Positions 1 through 12,273 of a DNA stretch of 64,000 nt are shown here, in pieces. Location: NCBI GenBank assembly GCA_036245805.1, contig BTRK01000005.1:14236984-14300983 (forward strand), in the 5' to 3' direction. The notes under the pieces are model-generated. The model was not told where the DNA came from and did not search any database. It worked only from the letters and a program-made list of their open reading frames with translations. The stretch comes from Pristionchus mayeri. Its lineage: Eukaryota; Nematoda; Chromadorea; Rhabditida; Neodiplogasteridae. Positions within the stretch are counted from its first letter, which is position 1. The number at the start of each line of letters is the position of its first letter. The position numbers were made by a program, and so were the translations under genes.

Positions 1-21
1 TGAGTTTGCAAGTAATTTCAG

Positions 22-78
22 ACTCCCCGAGGATACGGCTTCCTAATGTTTCCCGGCTCCAAGTCGAGTACGAAATAG
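22..78 (+). CDS. possible last exon of a gene lying left of the window
   Basis: A good 3' splice site (gtaatttcag) ends at 21 and is followed by 18 open codons and a TAG at 76-78. The peptide is short and gives no family hint. It could be the end of a + strand gene that starts outside the window, or chance. Nothing else is recognisable between 79 and 695. Confidence 0.22.
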   Translation, partial: TPRGYGFLMFPGSKSSTK

Positions 79-695
79 TATTTGGATCATCAACTTTCTT
101 ATTCAAATGTATTTCGAATTTTCATAGATTGCCTCCTTCCCCATTCATACGCCTACTCAATTGAGAAGGATGAGGATGGAAACGACATAGAAAATCGATC
201 GCAGAGTGATCAGCACGAGGTAGTACATCACTATAGTATATGAAGTTGAAAACCTCTTTTTGGATAAAAAGCAAATTTTTTTGGCATGGAACCGAAAGGA
301 AATCACATATGCAAAAATTCATAAAATATTCACAGAAAATTCAATTAGCTAAATTAATTAATGCAATTTTTTTTTAAATTCTGACCGGGAAGTTACTTTA
401 CAAAGTTCCCATATGCGATTTTGTAATATCGAATTTGTGATGAAAATGGAATTTTAAGTGCAAAACGATTAAAATGCCTATTTTTGGCTCTGAGAAAAAT
501 ATTAAAAACAATATTTGGAACAATAACTTTTGAGAGTGATTTCCTGATCACAATTTCGCAGTCAATTTTCTTTGATTTTTCATGAATTTTGGGATGTTTG
601 GGTTCTGTTCACGTGAGCATTTATTTCCCTGTTAACACTGAGATGGGGTTAATCGTGGAGAGATGGTGCCAAATATTTATATTTCTTTGTTTCAG

Positions 696-2071
696 GACTC
701 ATTTGATATTCCTTCTTGGCCGGTCCCCCAGAAGTGTGCCGATGAGCTCCGTAATCTACATAAACACAATGAAATGGAAGAGCTGTACATCGAATATGTA
801 CATAAGCATTCGAAATTATTTCTGCGGCGCTTGCGCATTACAATTATAGATCAAATCTCATTGTTTTTTTTCAGTTTCGTTTTACTGGAGAATTCTTCGA
901 GCAGCTCGCTGTTCATCTGAAGGGACACAATATCAAGGAAATAGATATAATGTACGTCAAAGAACAGGAGATTTCGGATGACGACAGGCGCAGGTATGTG
1001 TATTTATCTGATTGTTATCGATAATTCGGCGATTGTCATCCACTTTTCGCGAATGGAGGGAGCGTTGAATGGAGGGAGCGTCGCTTACTATAACTCATTT
1101 GCAGCTTGTGTGCGATTTTGAGAAACGTTCCTCGGGTCAAATTCACGACTGATGCCGGTTCGGGACTGGTCAATGAGATCTTCATCCGTGAGGTAAAACC
1201 ACAGACCGGATTTTGAATAGATAATCGAAGAAAGCCAACTGTGTTTTTTTTGTACTCTAATATTTTGGTGAGCAAAATCAATTGAGATGCATGGGGGATT
1301 CACTCGTGAGTTGCTGGCGAACGGGGATCAGAGAGATCGGAGACCACGGCGATTCTACCCTCCTGAAGCGAATCTCGTCAGTTATTCTATTAGTCCGTTT
1401 TTTACCAGCAAGATTGACGATTATTACGTTGATTCTTTGGCAGAGGTGATTGAAAGACTCACGAGGGTCTGTTAAGCAAAATTAATTTCCACTTTATCAT
1501 CCATCAAAATTAAATCAACCTCCCCCCTTGCAGTCTCACTTCTTCCGCCCCTCCCATTCGATCCTCTCCGCACTTCTCGGATACACTGATCTCTCCGTGC
1601 CCACTATGATACTGGACGCTTCCTGGGTAGCACAGTTGGCTACGGTAAGCAATCATTTACTCTATAGTAGTTCATGTGATTGGCATATGTCTGAAATTTT
1701 GAGATGTTTAGAACTTTAAATTTAAGGAATTTGCGGGAAAAAAGCAATCGCTATCTATGATTTCCTATTCATAGTGGTTACAATTACGAAAGTTTCAGAT
1801 GGTGATGGAGTCTGCCCCTCCTCTGAGAACTTCCCGCATCGAGTTCTCCATCGATCGACAGATCACTTCCAATGATGTCATCCCTCATCTGCCTTTCCAC
1901 TACTATGTATTTATATAATTTTGTATTTATTTTAAAAATTGTCTCAACTAATTATATGGCAGGAATGAGTTCTATGGCTCCAATTTCAGCACAAATTGGT
2001 CCGCCCCTATCTCTCGATTAAAAGAAGATTTGACAAAGTCAGTGCTCTCGTCATGTGGTCTCGATTCGTGA
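696..2071 (+). CDS. F-box-associated family paralogue, partial or decaying
   Basis: Exons supported by splice sites and open frame are 696-797, 875-993, 1105-1192, 1287-1445, 1534-1644 and 1799-1906, plus a last piece 1973-2071. The order of motifs (VKFTTD, then a segment ending RIEFSID, then PFHYY) parallels the intact F-box gene at 5851-7350 (VKFTTT, then VRFAIG, then FAFHYR), so the two are paralogues. No F-box was found upstream, so the 5' part is missing or unrecognised. In the intact gene the last intron starts after CACTACAG; here that site reads CACTACTATG, so the phase-2 donor is lost. Use of the next GT would end the protein at TGA 1976-1978, whereas the family frame runs to TGA at 2071. 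Role by family would be substrate recognition in an SCF ubiquitin ligase, but without an F-box that is doubtful. Confidence 0.55.
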
Positions 2072-2269
2072 TGGATCATCACACACTATACCAAGTTGAC
2101 ATGCGATTTTTCTACGAGTAAAACAGGAAGAGATCGACGGAGGAGAGAACTTGCTAGGACATTTCATATGAATAAAAGAGGAATATTCAATATTTTGTGC
2201 TGTTATTTCTACAGGATTCATTATATTTACAGATTTGATTTGGTACAGCATTTAAAATTTTTTAAAAAT

Positions 2270-2400
2270 TCGGTAAGGGGGTTGGCCTGCCCTCTTCCCC
2301 CACCCAGACCAAGGGAGAACCGTGGCCATCACGAATCATGAAGAAAACATACACAATATAGAAGTATTTGCCCAAAATTTCGATTTCGTGATCTTTTGGC
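2270..2400 (-). pseudogene. diverged relic of the F-box family 3' region
   Basis: On the minus strand this stretch keeps the pattern of the intact F-box gene around 7090-7190: a GGGCAAATA-like intron segment followed by an exon resembling VRFAIG...SPSVWV. It is short and has no full reading frame. It points the opposite way from both flanking + strand genes and shares the pattern and orientation of the relic at 5180-5600, on the other side of the 2.7 kb element. Confidence 0.4.
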
Positions 2401-2433
2401 AAAAAATAGACTATTTTGCGAATTCTTATATAT

Positions 2434-5172
2434 CAGGTTGTAACATAAGTTTTGTCGCGTCCTATCTCCTATGAGTGCGTTCGCCTAAGAATCGCACTTT
2501 TCTCGGTAATGCCGGTACAGCAAAAAGAGACCCTTTGAAGTTTACACAGTTTCTGATACCCCTTGGTGTCCTACATCGATTGCTATGGTTCACTCATTTT
2601 TAATTAACATATTTGCATAATTACAAGCACTCAAAGTTTGGCGGTTTCACAATTCTTTTTCATGCTTCTCAGCGGGGATGCGTTCAATTCAAATGAAACT
2701 TCGGTTCTAGGGCATTCTCGACATGCTGAATCGATCTGTGTATTTCGTTTATGCGAATATTTAATTTTTATTTTTTACCAAAATTTCAAAAATTATTTTC
2801 TCGAAAAGAAGGCCGAACACATAGCTGGATTTTTGATTTGTGATCCTAGGTCAGTTCTACCGTAGAAAAAAATTGGGCCGATTTCGAGTTATCAGAATTA
2901 GTTTAATCCTTTAAAAACTGGGAATTTAGTTTAGAGGGAAACTCATCATTCCGCGCCGCTTGCTGAGCCTGAGCGGTCAGAAATGACTTCGTGAAATAGG
3001 TTGAGTGAGCAGAATGAAATAAGTTTCACTCTAACTAATTAGTCACGATCGATTCTTTCATCGAATGACTCATTCATGGAAGTTAGGGTTGCCGGAACGC
3101 GATTGTTAGTCGTGTGGTTTGCAAAAAAAGGAACAGCATCTCAACAAGGCTATTCCTAACCTTGGACACCAGCCATCTTTTGCGAAAAATTTTAATTGAC
3201 GTAGGAATCCGTACTAGATCCGAACCGTGCTAAGCGTTGTCCGATGAAACTAAGTTGGTGCCATATGGTTCAAAGTGGGAATCAATCTGTGCCAAATATA
3301 CAATGGACTACATGGAAAATGGACTACCGTTTAGTACCACTTGGTACAGAGCTTGAATAGCTTGGTACCGTTTGGTACGGATTTGGTACGGATTGGTACG
3401 ACGTAAATGATGGCTGAAGTGTCCAAGGATAGGAATAGCCTTATTGAGATGCTGTTCCTTTTTTTTGCAAACCACACGACTAACAATCGCGTTCCGGCAA
3501 CCCTAACTTCCATGAATGAGTCATTCCATGAAAGAATCGATCGTGACTAATTAGTTAGAGTGAAACTTATTTCATTCTGCTCACTCAACCTATTTCACGA
3601 AGTCATTTCTGACCGCTCAGGCTCAGCGAGCGGCGCGGAATGATGAGTTTCCCTCTAAACTAAATTCACAGATCGATTCAGCATGTCGAGAATGCCCTAG
3701 AACCGAAGTTTCATTTGAATTGAACGCATCCCCGCTGAGAAGCATGAAAAAGAATAGTGAAATCGTCAAACTTTGAGTGCTTGTAATTATGAAAATATGT
3801 TAATTAAAAATGAGTGAACCATAGCAATGTAGGACACCAAGGGGTATCAGAAACTGTGTAAACGTCAAAGGGTCTCTTTTTGCTGTACCGGCAGGGGTGC
3901 GACTCTTAGGCGTCGCGTCCAAGTTTTGTCGCGTCCTATCTCTTACGCATTCTAACCTCAGAAATTCTTCGAATTAATTTAATCTCAATTTCGTTATTCA
4001 TAATCAGTGAGGGCCTTCGTACCCTTTCTTACGCGCTTTACTTCAATCCTGTCAAGACAGTTAGAGAGGCACAGTAGTCGGACAAAGTTGTAGTGAGATC
4101 AGGATTACAAATAATTTTCGCGCACCAGGTCTTCTAGAAAGGGAGGAATTATGTCGGTTTAGCGTGATATCCGTAAAGTACTATATATGGGCATAAGTTT
4201 TAACAACTCACGGATAATGACAAACGAAAAACGTTCTAGAAACTTCGACGAGTTTGTATAATGTGAATGGTAGGTGACGATCGGGAAAACTTTTGCAAGC
4301 CGAATTGGGTTCTCAATAGATGAGGATATCCAAATAGTTGAAGAATATAATTCACCCCAGGTGGTCAGTGTACATATACAGTTTGTTGTCTATCGGGTTC
4401 TGTTGAGATAAGTGGTTCCATATAGAACGATGGCATGTCAACAAAACGACTGAAATTTGCACGTTGAAATTTCTACCGCACACACATGTTCAATATCTGA
4501 TTTATTGTGATCATCCGAACCAACAACCATTACCTTACCATTATCTATTGGGGATAATTTTAGAAATCAATAGCTTTTGAATGAAAATCTTGAATTCGAA
4601 ACGCATAAACTTGCATTTTCGGAAAAATTTTGCCCAAATTGAATTTATGAAAATTTTTAATTTCCCGGATGTAGAGTACTATTTGCCTCGCATGTTTAGT
4701 GATAAATTAGACCCCCCCCCGAGTGTTAATTGGAACGCAATTGTGGTAGACCCAGTTGTTATAATTCTGGATTCAGGATAGTTGGTCAAGTTGACTGTGA
4801 ATCTGCGCCTATACTTAGATTCAGTGTACTATATTTTTTGTTCCGCTCAGCATAACACCATATCTTGCATATATTTAGAAAGAGCATTTACCGTGCATAT
4901 CACTATGCTACAAGAGTTTGGTTCATTATTCTTCTCTTCGATCTAGCACCCTCTCTAATAAATAAATACAATTTGCATGAAATTCAAATCAATTCATATT
5001 GATATTTGCCGCATAGCCGGCATGGACAGTTCATCTGTACCCTATGGTTTGAATGTGCATGCATACCCCTCACATAAACTAGGAGGTCAGGCAACGGGAA
5101 TGTTTGAGAAGTATCATTCCTTGAAATATTGTGAATCTCCGAAATGCGACAAAACTTATGTTACAACCCAAT
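2434..5172. mobile_element. mariner-like non-autonomous element (composite)
   Basis: The ends are inverted copies: AGGTTGTAACATAAGTTTTG at about 2435 and its reverse complement ending near 5172. The AGGTTG...CATAAGT pattern is the usual start of nematode mariner ends. No transposase frame is visible in 3946-5146, so it would depend on a transposase in trans. A separate palindrome (2480-3912) sits close to its left end and lengthens it to 2.74 kb. The flanks hold minus-strand F-box relics, so the element appears to have landed between or within duplicated F-box fragments. Confidence 0.65.
2480..3912. repeat. long palindrome (foldback) nested in the mariner-like element
   Basis: The left arm from GCCTAAGAATCGCAC (2480) is mirrored by GTGCGACTCTTAGGC ending at 3912. 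Matching blocks run inward: about 2507-2640 with 3766-3895, and 3075-3180 with 3410-3515. The only ORF of note (3331-3513, minus) lies in an arm and is not a gene. The palindrome is flanked by a direct repeat AAGTTTTGTCGCGTCCTATC (about 2449 and 3923). Confidence 0.8.
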
Positions 5173-5179
5173 ACTTGAA

Positions 5180-5600
5180 CTGTCGATTGCGTTAATGGAA
5201 ACGAATGAGGTTGTCCTACCAGCATGCTCTACTCAGACCGACGGAGAATCGTATAGGCAATATTTGCCCAAAATTGCAGTTTTTTGTATTCATTTTGTAT
5301 AAAATTGTATTCATTTTTTTTGTTTCAAAATAGTCATGTTTTTGCCTTTTTGTCTAATGTAGACACAGTCCCTACCTTCTTGTCCTTCAGCGAAGTGCGC
5401 AGAAGCTGAAGCTGGTTCGTGGATGGCTTCGCGGTAGGAGGAAAGGAGTCGAGTCCGAGATGCGTCTTCACCTGTTTCTGGTTCATTTCGAGAGCAGAGG
5501 AAAGAATGTCTCGATCGTCAAGAGATTCTTGGTGTTGCACCAGAAGGATCGAACAGCGTCCCAATTGCCATTTTTTTGGAAATATAGATTTAAAATACAT
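5180..5600 (-). pseudogene. inverted partial copy of the F-box gene
   Basis: On the minus strand, 5600-5365 repeats the exon found at 6851-7027 of the F-box gene, with matching motifs (SSALEM, KTHLGLDSFPP, NQL.LLRTSL) and the same GTAGG donor after KK. The following 5335-5190 repeats its next intron and the start of the next exon, down to a match with tctccgtcggtctg. About 20 nt corresponding to the 5' end of that next exon are missing, and no further exons were found, so it is a non-functional copy. It lies head to head with the parent gene, about 250 bp upstream of its start. Confidence 0.7.
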
Positions 5601-5850
5601 TACAGGGACAAGTAAAATTTATGGGATCACTGGACGTTTCAAAAAAAAATTACTTACGATTTTCCAAAGAGTCTTCCCATTATCTCTCTTCATTTCTACT
5701 CATGGTTGGCGCGGGGAGTGGTCGCTCGCGCTCTCTCTGGAGACGCTTCTGGCTCCGCTTTGTGTAAGTCTCTCCATTCTTCGCTAATTCGCACCATAAC
5801 ATGCCTCGTTTAGGCACTGGCTCCTCTGTGCGTTAGTCTTCCTCTGGAAG

Positions 5851-7350
5851 ATGTCTGAGCTGGTGATGGTCCCTCTGATGGTGGATACTGTGGTAATTTT
5901 GCTGCAATCCAAACTATGCCTTCTTTTGAATTTTGCAGTCCCTGATGGATCTGCCTGGCGATTGTCTACTCGAGATAATCGATCGTCTCGACTTTGTCAC
6001 TCGCTCAAGAATAGCTACAGTAAAAAAGAGACTGTGTGCACTGGAGGAGAATGCACTGCCACTACAGGGACCTCTGCACTACATTGAAAACGTGCTCATG
6101 GAAGTAAGTGGCTATTAGGCTTGCGGTAGCTGAATAACTCAATTGAATGGACGCCCCTCATTTCAAATAAACAATCCAAATTAAGCATAGTAATAGAAAA
6201 ATTTTAGAGAAGGATGTGGAATAATTCAGATTGACGAGAACTCGGTAAAATTCACAACAACAGTGGAAGTTGTCGTTCCTCTGGCACGCCGAATCTTCAA
6301 GAGAATTGCTAAGGCCTGCGAGACGGAGCTTGACCTGGTAAGACTAAATCTCTCCCCTCCTCCTCTCCCACCAATTATTCGATTGCATTGTATCCGATTT
6401 CAGGTGTACAACTCTCCTCTGGATACAGTCGACACGCCCGAAATGCTCCGAATTCTCGATTTGCTCCCCGTGCTGAACACTACACACCTGGGCGTCTTTT
6501 CAGAGGTAATTGGTGTTGCTTCTGGATAACTTCCTTGTTCAATTTTTAGTTTTTAACTATCAAATTTAAAATGAATTAACACTTTTCTTGTAAATCAGAC
6601 GCTGTCTGCGGAAGGATTTCGTGCACTCGTCAATAGCATGCTCATTTTCCTCGCTGGTTCCGGTCGCAAGCTGCACCTGAGGAGTGCGCCTCTCTGGGCT
6701 TCTACTACGGCAATCACCACGCTGATCCACGTTAGTGACTTAGTATCAACTGCGACGTCTAATCAAAATGATTGAGGATGTTCCTCAAACATAACCACGT
6801 TTGAGTTGTAATTGCGTGCATAATGCAAGCAAATATTTTGTATGTTTCAGGCTGCTCACAACGCTAAGAAAGTGTTGGCGATCGAGACAGATTTCATTCT
6901 TTCCTCTGCTCTCGAAATGACCCAGAAACTGGTGAAGACGCATCTCGGACTCGACTCTTTCCCTCCTCCCACGAAGCCTTCCATGAACCAGCTTCGACTT
7001 CTGCGCACTTCACTGAATGAGAAGAAGGTAGGAACGGTATTTCCATTAGAAGAAAATTCGAAGATATGACTAGTTTTGAAACAAGAAAGTTTGGGCAAAT
7101 ATTTCGATAATGTGCAGGTTCGTTTCGCGATTGGCCTCCACGATTCTCCGTCGGTCTGGGTAGAGCATGCTGGTAGGACGACGTCATTCGCTTTCCACTA
7201 CAGGTGCAGTGATATTATTTGATTTGTTTACATATTCAAAATTAACAAATTAATACAATCAGCAATTTAGTCAGGACAACAGTGGCGTCTACGGATATGT
7301 ACACGCTGGACCGAGTAGGAAGGGCAGCAGCAGCAGCAGCGGTCGACTGA
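5851..7350 (+). CDS. F-box protein, 299 aa
   Basis: Eight exons close in frame: 5851-5892, 5939-6103, 6230-6337, 6404-6505, 6599-6730, 6851-7027, 7118-7203, 7263-7350 (900 nt with TGA). The F-box is encoded by exon 2: LMDLPGDCLLEIIDRLDF, then basic RSRIATVKKRL, the segment that normally binds Skp1. The rest is a roughly 230-aa alternation of hydrophobic and charged stretches that I cannot assign to a named domain, ending in an alanine run coded by GCA repeats (7324-7340). By family it would be the substrate adaptor of a Cul1/Skp1 ubiquitin ligase. The length is usual for nematode F-box proteins, one of the fastest expanding nematode families. The start ATG is the first in frame with a good donor 42 nt later; an upstream exon cannot be excluded. 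Paralogue at 696-2071, reversed relics at 2270 and 5180. Confidence 0.85.
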
Positions 7351-7716
7351 TTCCTTATTCTGAAGACGCGTGATCTAATGAAGCAAAAGGCTTCCATTTC
7401 TTGATAAATAGCCACACATCTCTCCTTTAAAAATATCAAATGGTACAAGTGCTGCATTTCATTTGTTCAAATATGAAAATGGATCCTGATTTTGAGACAG
7501 AAAGACAAGCGAGATAGCACGCAGAACGATGTTTGCGGAACCATCCCGATTAAATAACCTCGAATTACATTATTACATTGTAATCAAATTGACAATTTTC
7601 GAACAAAGAAATTTGAAAACAATAGTTGATTTGCATCGAAAGTGGTATCCCTCTCCCTCACCCTCCCTCCCCTCCCCCTCCTCGTCCTCCCTTCACTCGT
7701 CTCTTCTTCACTCGCG

Positions 7717-10700
7717 ATGCGCGGTCTACAGGGACGGACTTTCCTCAATGACCTCAACAAGGTTGGATTTTTATCTTCGATTTCCATTTAAAATGTTAAA
7801 AAACACTGAATAATTGCATTTCCTCTAATCATTTTTAGAACTATACCATCACCATTGCTTTAAAGATCGATTTTTTTCACTTCCCTAGGAACGCGGAACT
7901 TGATCTTTGATCTTTACGATCTAATTCAGGCTCGATTCGTCCTCGTGCCAGTTCTCTTCTGCATCCTCCTTACGCTCCACCTCTGGACAGTCGTCTACGA
8001 TAGGAAGCAGGCTGAAACGGTTTGTTGAACTTTGATCTCTACTATTTAGTCCACTCCACTGGGTCGGCATTCATCATCTACTAGTCATTCTCCAGAACAT
8101 TCTGTGGTTTCTGGTCCCTCATCCTAATTTCCATTTGTCGTCCTCCTCTGAATGTGAGGGGAGAGAAAGAGGAGACCGGACATCGGAGAAGGAAAAACTC
8201 GAAATGAAGAGGCAATGGGGGATAAATAAGAGGGAATCGATAGCTGGCAAGACGCCAAAAAATTACCCAACAATAATGTGAAATCAAAAATAATATCTGG
8301 GAATTTTCCGATAGGTTGAGAGTACTGGGCCCGGCATGGATATGCTTTAGTGGATTTGCTCATGTCTAGGCTTACAAAAATTTATAGATAATCACAAATT
8401 GATTTTTTATCTTTGATTACTGAACTCGTTTCAGGTCCTCTACCGTGACTCGAATGGAAACTGGGCACTGGATTTGAGTCTGGGCGGAGTAGTAGTGTGG
8501 ATTTTATGCTGGGTTAGTGATATCTTCTACTCAACTTACTTTTTAAAACTGTTCTTCCTGTTCTTTTTCCAAATATGAATATACCGTAAGATAACAAATG
8601 ATTACCATTTAATCATTGATATCTGACATTTGATCTCTTCAGAGTGGTCTTATCAGCGTCGTCTGCATCATTCTCATCAACCTCTCCCGCCCTCGATACG
8701 ATGCACTGGTAGATCAAATATCAATCAATAAAATTAAGTAATAAATATGCAGCCTGTGTACGCCGTCATATCGATCATTGCCTACCTGTAGCTGGCACCG
8801 TATTCAAGTAAGATTTTTATATCACAGGTCTTCTGAGAGATTGCATGAAATTGAGACCCCCCTTTAACAAACTGTTCAAATTGCTTCAATCGGAACCCCA
8901 GTTTGGTGTTTGATGTACCTGAGGCCTAGTAACATTCAGTAAAGTGTTTGGAGTCGTGAATTGAAAATTGCCTAAAAGCCGGCTCTCACCATTTTGAAAC
9001 TTCGAAAATTCATATCTCCCTTCAAAGTTGAGTAAACGAGTCGTTAAAAAACCTAAAATGATCCACTTGTCGAGTAGAATAACTTTGTTTTTAAAGAGAA
9101 ATTGAAAGGAACACAAGTTAATGGCGAAAATTCAAAAAGTTTGGATTTTTTTTTGAAAAATCGAGAAAAATTCAGTTCCTGAAAAAAAATATCATTAATA
9201 CCTAAGAGATTATTTAAGATTCGAATTTTGCGACTTTTTCTACCCCGGGGAAAATTACTTCCAAAAAAATCGCGCTCGTAATATCGCGCTTTTTTTCGGA
9301 GAGAACATGTCCGATCACGTGTTTTTACTCAAGATCGAAAATTTTACTTTCTAATTTTTGTGCCTAAATCACTCAGATATATCTTTTCTTTTTATTGTCG
9401 ATGCTTACCAACCTTTAATGGCGAAAATTAAAAAGTTTGGATTTTGTGATGAGAATTCCCGTCGAAAAGAACCGGAGATTTCAATATTTTCAAAAATCAT
9501 GTTTTGCTTCATAAAATTTGAGAAATTTGGTGAAAAATATGATTTTTGAAAATATTGAAATCTCCGGTTGGTAAGCAATATTGAAATCTTGAAAGAAAAT
9601 ATTGAAATCTTGAAAGAAAAGATATATCTGAGTGATTTCGACGCAAAAATTAGAAAGTGAAATTTTCGTTCTTGGGTAAAAACACGTGATCGGACATGTT
9701 CTCGGCGAAAAAAAGCGCGATAGTACGATCGCGATTTTTTTGGAAGTAATTTTCCTCGGGGTAGAAAAGGTCGCAAAATTCGAATCTTAAATAATCTTAG
9801 GTAGTACTGATATTTTTTTTTCAGGAACTGAATTTTTCTCTATTTTTCTCATCACAAAATCCAAACTTTTTAATTTTCGCCATTAACTTGTGTTCCTTTC
9901 AATTTCTCTTTAACAACAAAGTTATTCTACTCGACGAGTGGATCTTTTTAGTTTTTTTAACGACTCATTTACTCAACTTTGAAGGGAGATATGAATTTTC
10001 GAAGTTTCAAAATGGTGAGAGCCGGCTTTTAGGCAATTTTTGATTCACGGCTCCAAAAACTTTACTGAATGTTACTAGGCCTCAGGTACATCAACCACCA
10101 AACTGGGGTTCCGATTGAAGCAAATTGAATAGGTTGTTAAAGGGCACCTGCGATCTCTCAGAAGACCTGTGATATACCGTTCCAGAAAAATGCGATCGTA
10201 TACTGACACTTATTTTTTGAAAGCAAATATTAATGTTTTTTTAAAGATATTTTTTACTCCAGCGAGATTGTCTCCAAACTGTCTCTCGATGAGTCTACTC
10301 AATTGCTCATCACCATCTTCATCACTTATGCTTACGGAATGGGAGCGATGACGGTACTGTAGTTAGCAATTATTCGTGCTCCTGCATAATTCCGGACAAT
10401 CCAATGAACTTCGAACACATTTTCATTTTTGAATTCTTAATCGGATAGGCATACACTGGATTTGGTCTCATTAACCCTTTGGCTATGACTATCTGTATTC
10501 TCTCCTGGATAATGCTGAAGCATCGATTAGTATAACCACTCTTTCTATTGTGCAGAGATCAAAGATCAAAGATAACATTGTATTCTTAGGCATGTGGCGA
10601 AGGCCTGCCCGGGTTGTTCAACGTCATGTTTACAGTGAGTTGAGATTCCGTATCCAATCGATAATTTCGATAAATCGATAATCTCGACTCCGCAGATCTC

Positions 10701-12031
10701 GAACAACGTCCTGCTCGCCACTGTCGAGGTGGCCTACTGTCCGGCTTGGGCACTCGTGGCAACGCAAATTGCCTTCATGTGTGCTGGTAGGGGATTTTTA
10801 AATTTTGTTCTGAAGTACGGGAGTCTTCCACGTTAATTAATCGATTTATTTTTTTAATATTATATTTCAGACAAAATTTACGCTAATATTCGAGATTTGG
10901 GCGAGTGAGTCACTGTCCAACCCTTCAACAACTTTGCGTCAGTTGTTAATTTTTAGAAATAAATTATATACAATTACTTTCAAGTCGGATTTGTGATCTC
11001 TTCAGGGTGGAACATGAGCCACGCCGTCCAATCTGGGCAGAGGGAGCGCCTGTGGCGGAGGAGAAGGAGGAGGAGTATCGTTTTCCAATGGTAAGAAATA
11101 TCACAGATCAGCATGCATAACTTCTGATTATATTCTAGTTAATGTGTTAGAAATTCGACATTACATGCGTTGCTAAAATATCGTCTTGAAAAAAATTAAG
11201 TAAAAAACTAAATAGGATCAAGGCAAAAGTGAACTCACTACAAATAAATCATGATAATTATCATTCAGTAAAGTTCGTTATTTGGGTAATCACATATTTC
11301 GCACCCTCTATGGCCACTAATCCTGTCGAGATAATGCAGAAGGACACTAGGTCGGATGAGAACTATGGCGCCATACCTCCTTTGATAAATCAAAGGCGGC
11401 ATGACGTCATAGTTGTCATCCCACCTAGTACCTTGTGTTATAAATGAAGGGAGTGAAGCCAACAAAGAGATCAAAAACAAAAGATCAAATTCAGTTCGAG
11501 GATAGCTCAGTCGACTTTGGAATGTTCTGCCACTGCCACGACCTGTGGCGCTGGCCGAACATCTGCTTCAACGACTGGCAGTTTCATCTGTATCTCCTGC
11601 GCAACCACAGTAAGTTCAGCGATCAAAGATCAAAGTTCAATGAGACGTGGTCTACACAAAGCCGTTTCGTCATGTCGCATAATAGGCCAGGCCGGATAAA
11701 ATTCACTCCGAATGACGATATAAATGTCTTGTAAATCCATCAGCGACCAGATATCAAAGATCAAAGATCAAAGATCACGCCTTTCAGCTGTCCTCGGCCT
11801 CTCCTGCATGCACACCTTCGCCACGCTCGTCGCCCTTTCGATGGATGTGGGAGGTGAGCGAAAGATCAAAGTTCACGAACTCTGTTTCAAGATCAGTTTC
11901 AAAGAGTAGCGTTCTGGATTGGAATAAAAGATCAAAGAACAATTGTAGGAGTTCAACTGGCCCTCATCGCGACTTTGGGAGTGATGTTCGGACTCATGCA
12001 TGTCCTCGACAACAAGAAGGGGCAGCATTGA
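7717..12031 (+). CDS. multi-pass membrane protein, possibly inactivated
   Basis: Fourteen exons join in frame: 7717-7761, 7930-8019, 8435-8512, 8643-8708, 8753-8807, 10247-10353, 10449-10529, 10590-10634, 10696-10786, 10871-10904, 11006-11090, 11495-11609, 11788-11853, 11949-12031 (346 codons plus TGA). Most exons code for hydrophobic helices (for example VLVPVLFCILLTL, LISVVCIILINL, LLITIFITYAYG), giving roughly six to eight membrane spans. A charged loop (VAEEKEEE) lies before a Cys/Trp-rich segment, FGMFCHCHDLWRWPNICF. That segment faintly recalls PLAC8-type Cys patterns, but I do not claim the family. An in-frame TAG at 8789-8791 (codon 106) interrupts the model although the exon keeps good splice sites and its phase-1 donor matches the next exon. 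A 1.36 kb palindrome fills the following intron. Either a pseudogene, a read-through case or an assembly base error. Confidence 0.6.
8818..10176. repeat. long palindrome with TA-type ends in an intron
   Basis: The arms start TATATCACAGGTCTTCTGAG (8818) and end with the mirror at 10176; they match for most of about 650 bp, with the centre near 9500. There is no coding content: ORFs in it are arm artefacts. It occupies most of the intron 8808-10246 of the membrane protein gene. The form fits a TA-targeting non-autonomous foldback transposon. Confidence 0.85.
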
Positions 12032-12273
12032 ATGCGTAGGTTACAATATCAGGTTACGGTAGGAAGGTCTTGTCAACACACTCAGTATTTTAATGATATA
12101 TGAATATTTTACGAATTCGCCACTTTATTCTGCGTTATTTTCTTAGTCTAACCATATCTTGCAAAGTAGTATCCGCAAAATACCTTAGAATTGCTAAAGG
12201 GATATGGCAGGATGCGGAATGACTCCAATTAGATATGGTTGTAATGCAAACAATATTGAAAATCGTTGTTCAG

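Noticed and set aside
9405..9776. 123-codon minus-strand frame
   Set aside because: Lies across the centre of the intronic palindrome; composition and symmetry explain it.
11495..11609. PLAC8 domain in the membrane protein
   Set aside because: Only a loose Cys/Asp resemblance; not enough conserved cysteines.
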